From assembly GCA_029063085.1 (NCBI GenBank), contig JAIDOW010000071.1:46116-110115 (forward strand): a stretch of DNA of 64,000 bases, in the 5' to 3' direction. Shown here piece after piece: positions 59,746 through 64,000 of the stretch (positions are counted from its first letter, which is position 1; each line of letters begins with the position of its first letter). The position numbers and the translations under genes were made by a program. A model generated the notes under the pieces. The model was given only the letters and a program-made list of their open reading frames with translations. It made no database searches and had not been told where the DNA came from. The stretch is from Lachnospiraceae bacterium (GTDB lineage Bacteria > Bacillota > Clostridia > Lachnospirales > Lachnospiraceae).

Positions 59746-60015
59746 TTACATTTTTTCCTGCCTAAGTATTCTTTGTATGCTTTTCTCCGTCAAAAAATAT
59801 TTTTCCGATAACCGTTTTATAGTCATTCCATTTTGATGTTCTAAACAGATTCGGGAATTACGTGAAGCTAAAGCTTGTTTGGTATCTGTGTTTTCGCCCC
59901 AATGTTTTTTATTTATCTGCTTTTTAGGAATATAAATTACTTTACCGTCTACATATTCTTGAATTTGTTCGATTAACTCCTTCGGCAGTAGATTTGTTAA
60001 ATTCTGATAGTCCAT
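59746..60015 (-). CDS. CD3324-like small HTH protein
   Basis: An 89-aa protein: LLPKELIEQIQEYVDGKVIYIPKKQINKKHWGENTDTKQALASRNSRICLEHQNGMTIKRLSEKYFLTEKSIQRILRQEKM. The N-terminal half (LLP.ELI..IQ.YVDG..IYIPK) and the C-terminal HTH are typical of CD3324/Mor-like proteins. It may regulate transcription; targets are unknown. It has an AGGAGG and its own terminator. Confidence 0.8.
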   Translation of the reverse strand: MDYQNLTNLLPKELIEQIQEYVDGKVIYIPKKQINKKHWGENTDTKQALASRNSRICLEHQNGMTIKRLSEKYFLTEKSIQRILRQEKM

Positions 60016-60371
60016 TTTGAACCTCCTAAATTATTGCTTTAGGATTAGCAAAGGTTACTATCACTCAAAAACCTTTTTACGTGCAATAGCCTTTGCTATG
60101 CACAAAATTTAATTCCCATAAATTGACGCTCCTTTCTACTGGTCAAAGATTTTCTCTACCGTCCTCGTATTAAGTTCAATAGAAAGTCTGCATTTATATT
60201 ATATACATTTCAGCAGATAATAGCAATCGCCTTTAAAAATAGGGGAATGAATAGGATTCCATAGCCTGTTATGCACATTTCCATAATGCTTGTCTTTTGG
60301 TCTTTATACTTGTACTGCATTTTGAGTTATGCTAAACTGAAATCCAGTAACCAGACATTAAGGTAATATAA
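60016..60371. other. Intergenic region upstream of CD3324-like gene
   Basis: About 350 bp before the repeat at 60372. No gene, tRNA or structured RNA is recognised. Confidence 0.35.
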
Positions 60372-60436
60372 CATATGTCACCAATTTTTGAAAAAATTGG
60401 TGACCTGCTTGCACATCAGCGCAATTCATTATAACA
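60372..60436 (-). repeat. GGTGACATATG repeat sub-family, copy D
   Basis: Minus strand AATGAATTGCGCTGATGTGCAAGCAGGTCACCAATTTT-ttca-AAAATTGGTGACATATG. The main hairpin has a perfect 12-bp stem. Confidence 0.8.
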
Positions 60437-60481
60437 TACATTTGCACAACAAAGTCAGTTAACCAATCGGGAGGGATGGAA

Positions 60482-61066
60482 ATGAAGAATATTCTGGTCA
60501 TACAAGGCGGTGGCAGATACAAAGGAAATACAGAACAGTTAATCGAATTTTTCGTAAAAGGTGCAACCGAAGCAGGACATTTTGTTGAGGTGATTTCTCT
60601 TATCAAAAATGAAGTAAAGGGCTGTTTGGGCTGTAATGCCTGCCGCTATGGAAAACCGTGCATTCAAAAAGATGCGTTTAATGAAATGATTCCCAAAATC
60701 AAAGCGGCAGACTGTATTGTATTTGCATCCCCATTATATTTTTGGACGGTGTCCTCCAGAATAAAGGCATTTATTGAACGTTTTTATTGTATTGCCAAAG
60801 AAGATCCGGCACCACCTCTCGGTCGGTACGAAAAATATCCCATTAAGGATTGTGCCCTGCTTATGACCTCAGCAGATGATTTTTTCTGGACATTTGAACA
60901 GGCAGTATCCTATTATAAATTTGCACTGATAAATTACATCGGATTTCAAGACAGAGGTATGCTCCTCGCCGGTGGCTGCGGTGACACCAACGGAAAACCC
61001 AAAATTGGTGAAACACAGCATTTGGCAGAAGCATACGAGTTTGGAAAGAACATTTATGATGATTAA
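60482..61066 (+). CDS. NADPH-dependent FMN reductase/flavodoxin-like protein
   Basis: A 194-aa flavodoxin-fold oxidoreductase: ILVIQGGGRYKGNTEQLIEFFVKGATEAGH (FMN phosphate loop), VKGCLGCNACRYGKPCIQKDAFNEMIPKIKAADCIVFASPLYFWTVSSRIKAFIERF (Cys pair and flavin contacts) and NYIGFQDRGMLLAGGCGDTNG. Start 60482 lies 6 nt after GAGGG; the track ATG directly abuts it. A partial copy is at 58.6 kb. It is convergent with a GNAT gene. Confidence 0.9.
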   Translation: MKNILVIQGGGRYKGNTEQLIEFFVKGATEAGHFVEVISLIKNEVKGCLGCNACRYGKPCIQKDAFNEMIPKIKAADCIVFASPLYFWTVSSRIKAFIERFYCIAKEDPAPPLGRYEKYPIKDCALLMTSADDFFWTFEQAVSYYKFALINYIGFQDRGMLLAGGCGDTNGKPKIGETQHLAEAYEFGKNIYDD

Positions 61067-61082
61067 CGTTTGGGATGGCTAT

Positions 61083-61547
61083 TTACTGTGGCAGCTCCAT
61101 TTCATCATTCATTTTCACAAATCCAAACTTTTCGTACAACGGTTTCCCCATATCCGTTGCCTCAAGAGAGATTGCTGTGACACCTCTTTCTTTTACATCT
61201 GCCACCAGCAGCTTTAATGTTTCATAGGCAATTCCCTTTCTGCGATATGTAGGATTTGTGTACATATTCATGATATATGCCTTGTTGCCACTGGGATTAT
61301 GATAGGTTGGCATTACCCGGAAATAGCTTACGCCCCCTGCTCCTACAAATCTGTTTTCATCAAAAACAAGATATGCCGTATGCGTACCATTGGACAATGC
61401 CTCCTTATAATAGGCATACGACTGCTCTTCTACCTCGGTCATATCGACTGTTTCTGCCAGCTTATTTGCTGCCCTCAACACCTCGATTCTTGACTGAACT
61501 AATATATCTATGTTCTCTATTGTTGCCTTTTTATATATTAATTTCAT
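61083..61547 (-). CDS. GNAT family N-acetyltransferase
   Basis: A 154-aa acetyltransferase: MKLIYKKATIENIDILVQSRIEVLRAANKLAETVDMTEVEEQSYAYYKEALSNGTHTAYLVFDENRFVGAGGVSYFRVMPTYHNPSGNKAYIMNMYTNPTYRRKGIAYETLKLL. The CoA motif is RRKGIAYETL. It resembles the 54.1-kb GNAT (same YNPSG and SMFT/NMYT features), so the pair is paralogous. It follows the AAA gene closely. Confidence 0.9.
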   Translation of the reverse strand: MKLIYKKATIENIDILVQSRIEVLRAANKLAETVDMTEVEEQSYAYYKEALSNGTHTAYLVFDENRFVGAGGVSYFRVMPTYHNPSGNKAYIMNMYTNPTYRRKGIAYETLKLLVADVKERGVTAISLEATDMGKPLYEKFGFVKMNDEMELPQ

Positions 61548-61557
61548 TTCACTTCTC

Positions 61558-62811
61558 CTACAACTCTAAACTGTTCTCCTTCAACAGGAAATCATAAATA
61601 CTCATTGTTGTAATTCCATCCTCATCTCTTGTAACATTTATAACATCCTTAACAAGAATAATCTTCTTAAAAGAATCATTTACATTCACAAGTGAAGCCT
61701 TCTCCTGCATCCGCTTCTCTTCTGTCGGCATACTAAATGCAGACTGAATGTAATAGCGCTTGCTCCCCAGATTCGCTATAAAATCAATTTCCAAATAGGT
61801 TCTCTCTGTTTTCCCTTCCTGATTGAAACCTCTTTTTTCCACAACACCTACATCCACAGAATAACCTCGGCTGCGCAATTCATTATATACAACATTCTCC
61901 ATAATATGTGTTTCTTCAATTTGCCGAAAGCCCAATCTTGCATTTCTAAGACCTACATCCTCGAAATAGTATTTCAAGGGAGTGCCAATGTACTTTCTAC
62001 CCTTTACATTATAGCGATTGGCTTTGTTTATGACAAAAGCATCTTCCAAATACTCAATATACTGTCTAATCGTATTTGCACTAATATTTGACTGTATTAC
62101 ACTCTTAAAAGTTGCCTCAATCTTAGGCACATTTGTAAGTGAGCCAATTGCAGATGCCAAAACATTAACCAGGTCTTCCAATTCCTGAGACTTTTCTATA
62201 TGATGTCTTTCAATAATATCCTTTAAGTAAGTTTCCTCAAATAGCCTCGTTAAATAATTTATCTTCTGTTCTTCCGTCTTCATTGTCACAGTAAGCGGCA
62301 AACCTCCATATATGACATACTCCGCCCAGCCGTGATACATATCGCCTTCATATGCCTGCATAAACTCCTTAAAGTTTAATGGAAAAATATGAATTTCATC
62401 CCCTCTGCCTCTAAATTCTGTAATAACATCCTTTGAGAGAAATTTGGAGTTGCTTCCGGTTACATACATATCTGCATTTTTAATGTGAAGCAATGAATTC
62501 AATACTTCCTCAAAATCCTCTAACAGCTGTACCTCGTCCAATAAAATATAATACTGCTTATCATCTACAATACAGGATTCTATATACTCTAAAATAACAT
62601 CTGGATTTCTGAATTTCTTATCTTTTCTTTGATCCAATTCAATGGAAACTATATGTGCTTCGTCAACGCCTTGTTCTAATAAATATTTTCTAAAAATCGT
62701 AAAAATCAGATATGATTTTCCACATCTTCTTATACCGGTCACAACCTTAATCATTCCATTGTGCATCCTGTTAATTAAGTCATTCAAATACTTATCTCTT
62801 TTTATATCCAT
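61558..62811 (-). CDS. AAA_14/DUF4143 ATPase
   Basis: A 417-aa ATPase: Walker A in TGIRRCGKSYLIFTIF, Walker B in QYYILLDEVQLL, sensor in MYVTGSNSKFLSKDVITEFRGRGDEIHIFPLNFKEFMQAY and a C-terminal DUF4143 domain (VYNELRSRGYSVDVGVVEKRGFNQEGKTERTYLEIDFIANLGSKRYYIQ), whose end resembles a PD-(D/E)XK nuclease fold. Function of this large family is unclear. Start 62811 has GAGGGG. Two long direct repeats in its promoter may be regulatory. Confidence 0.9.
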   Translation of the reverse strand: MDIKRDKYLNDLINRMHNGMIKVVTGIRRCGKSYLIFTIFRKYLLEQGVDEAHIVSIELDQRKDKKFRNPDVILEYIESCIVDDKQYYILLDEVQLLEDFEEVLNSLLHIKNADMYVTGSNSKFLSKDVITEFRGRGDEIHIFPLNFKEFMQAYEGDMYHGWAEYVIYGGLPLTVTMKTEEQKINYLTRLFEETYLKDIIERHHIEKSQELEDLVNVLASAIGSLTNVPKIEATFKSVIQSNISANTIRQYIEYLEDAFVINKANRYNVKGRKYIGTPLKYYFEDVGLRNARLGFRQIEETHIMENVVYNELRSRGYSVDVGVVEKRGFNQEGKTERTYLEIDFIANLGSKRYYIQSAFSMPTEEKRMQEKASLVNVNDSFKKIILVKDVINVTRDEDGITTMSIYDFLLKENSLEL

Positions 62812-62826
62812 TCCGCAGCCCCTCTG

Positions 62827-62938
62827 TTGAACATTTTTGACATTATTGACACTTTTATTCAAATTGATTATATATCTTTACGTATTAAATATCAATCTTT
62901 CATTGAATATTTTTGACATAATTGACAGTTTTATTCAC
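62827..62938 (-). promoter_or_regulatory. Pair of 36-bp direct repeats upstream of the AAA/DUF4143 gene
   Basis: TTGAACATTTTTGACATTATTGACACTTTTATTCAA (62827) and TTGAATATTTTTGACATAATTGACAGTTTTATTCAC (62903) are 76 bp apart and about 80 percent identical. Each holds two TTGACA-like units. They may be operators or a local duplication. Confidence 0.55.
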
Positions 62939-63023
62939 AAGTTTACCTGTACTTTTTGAAAAACATAAAACTTCCCAATCCCCTCATAACAATCTTTTTG
63001 CAGGTTTTTCCCATATTTTTCTT

Positions 63024-63566
63024 TCATTCTTCATCCTGTCCAACAACATATACTCTTTCTCCCTCTATTGTCGTAGTATAACCATCCAGACCTTCCACTC
63101 CCATTTCCACTGACGACAACAAAAATACCTTTCTCTCTATCGTATGCGTTGCATAATCCCATTCATCATATGCCGTCAAATCGGTTACCTCTATGCTGGT
63201 ATCTGCTATACAAGACCTTACAGGCTCCACAAGTCTCTCCAAAAACTCCTGATTTAAATAAGCATCCAGACTACTCTGCTCATAGTATGAACCATACTCA
63301 TAATGCCCTCACAAATCACTATGCTCTTTATATTGCATTAATTCCGGCAGCACCTGTTCTCTTAATAATAAAACTTTTCCATCATAGTTATCAGAAAGTA
63401 CCAGATACGGAACATATTCCCCCTGCTCCTCAAGATATACCTTCTGTACCTGCCTCTTTTTTGCAAGAGCTTTTAAAGTTTTTGCCTCCCTAGTGCCACA
63501 TACCATTAGCAATAAAACAATGATTGTGATTAGACCCATACAGGATCCCCATTTTATAGTGTTCAT
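63024..63566 (-). pseudogene. DUF6273-like lipoprotein gene with in-frame TGA
   Basis: Two track ORFs (63309-63650 and 63024-63242) are one gene. From ATG 63566 a lipoprotein signal (MGLITIIVLLLMVCGTREAK) leads to VYLEEQGEYVPYLVLSDNYDGKVLLLREQVLPELMQYKEHSDL, then TGA at 63309-63311. In the same frame it continues GHYEYGSYYEQSSLDAYLNQEFLERLVEPVRSCIADTSIEVTDL ... VFLLSSVEMGVEG. The pattern is that of DUF6273 (VLLLRE..LP ... S.LD.YLN.EF). A single change makes the stop. Confidence 0.7.
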
Positions 63567-63768
63567 GATTTTTCCTTTTCTATATTTTATAGTGGCAATG
63601 ATTATTCTTCCCAATTCCCTAAATAGACAAGAGTTAATTTCCTGCCACAAAATGGACAGTTTTCTACATTAAATTTTCTCGTATACCTAAGACATTACTT
63701 TAACAAAATATCTATTTTTTCTAATCCATATTGAAAATTTAAAATGGAAAAAAAATGTTTTGCCTCTT

Positions 63769-64000
63769 TTACCATTTCTTGAATAAATATTTTTTCGGAA
63801 AGCACTTACTTTTATCTCCTACTTCAAAAATTAACCATTCCTCATTTTTATTGGTCATTTTAACCTTTAGAGCTTGATCCGGAAAGTAAAATTCTACATA
63901 CTCTTGTTTTTTTAATTGAATAAAAGCATTAATAAAATATAACCATAATTGATCCACTAAATCCCATTCATTCTCTCCTAGTATTTTCTCCCCATTATAT
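63769..64000 (-). CDS. Hypothetical protein, C-terminal part (cut by window edge)
   Basis: The open frame continues to the right edge beyond the track start: YNGEKILGENEWDLVDQLWLYFINAFIQLKKQEYVEFYFPDQALKVKMTNKNEEWLIFEVGDKSKCFPKKYLFKKW. A start codon is not in the window. The text is protein-like with an alternating beta pattern. It looks like an immunity-type small protein, but I do not recognise a family. Confidence 0.55.
   Translation of the reverse strand, partial: YNGEKILGENEWDLVDQLWLYFINAFIQLKKQEYVEFYFPDQALKVKMTNKNEEWLIFEVGDKSKCFPKKYLFKKW

Noticed and set aside
63309-63311. In-frame TGA as a possible selenocysteine codon
   Set aside because: No SECIS-like hairpin was recognised after it and the family has no redox motif there; a simple nonsense change is more likely.

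Overview
The window looks like a chromosomal segment of a low-GC anaerobic Clostridia member, most likely Lachnospiraceae. This is inferred from protein families and style (rubrerythrin, EFR1-type flavodoxin/ferredoxin, CD3324-like and TipAS-MerR proteins, DUF3795, DUF6144-like, IS1182-type remnant, strong AGGAGG ribosome binding sites). No rRNA, CRISPR array, prophage or intact transposon is visible.

Layout. 1-8.2 kb: edge of a TetR gene with a palindromic operator, a LytTR/GHKL two-component system followed by a MacB/FtsX-type ABC exporter, a TVP38 membrane protein and a MATE pump. 8.3-10.5 kb: a DUF1538 membrane protein overlapping a PII-like protein. 10.7-15.4 kb: a BceRS-BceAB-like peptide-sensing module. 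15.4-17.1 kb: a probable toxin-antitoxin pair (ADP-ribosyltransferase-like) and a wrecked IS1182-type element with one terminal repeat. 17.2-21.7 kb: rubrerythrin, TfoX-N, DUF3795, AraC, glycerol-1-phosphate dehydrogenase, VanZ. 21.9-27.3 kb: a dlt-like operon (DltA-like adenylation enzyme, BtrK/LysA-like PLP decarboxylase, carrier protein, MBOAT, SGNH protein). 27.4-29.7 kb: a nuclease-like protein plus an Mrr-type restriction enzyme. 29.8-33.5 kb: decayed accessory DNA (transposase start, tandemly duplicated HTH genes, HsdS fragment, a small membrane peptide). 33.7-43 kb: membrane and stress-type genes, a tRNA-Ile(UAU), DUF4230 paralogues with an MBL hydrolase. 43-64 kb: many small independent genes (MerR, GNATs, EFR1, SRPBCC, transglutaminase, CPBP, cupins, M20 peptidase, AraC, Imm26-like protein, AAA/DUF4143), with an unusual number of genes broken by one frameshift or stop codon.

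Three observations stand out. (1) The dlt-like operon places a PLP decarboxylase between the adenylation enzyme and the carrier protein, and its DltA carries Ser where typical DltA has the Cys of the FCGE motif. This suggests surface polymer acylation with an amino acid other than, or made differently from, D-alanine. (2) The promoters of that operon and of the BceAB-like transporter share the same layout: CTTAAG-like direct repeats about 10 bp apart, with the last one exactly 34 nt before the -10 box. This points to common control by the adjacent response regulator, as GraRS-VraFG controls dlt in staphylococci. (3) A dispersed repeat ending in AAATTGGTTACAA lies directly before the Shine-Dalgarno sequence of at least seven unrelated genes, always in the coding orientation. 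A related sub-family ends in AAAATTGGTGACATATG.

All assignments come from reading the sequence and recalled family knowledge; no database search was run. Starts were moved from the ORF-track start where a Shine-Dalgarno sequence favoured a downstream codon.
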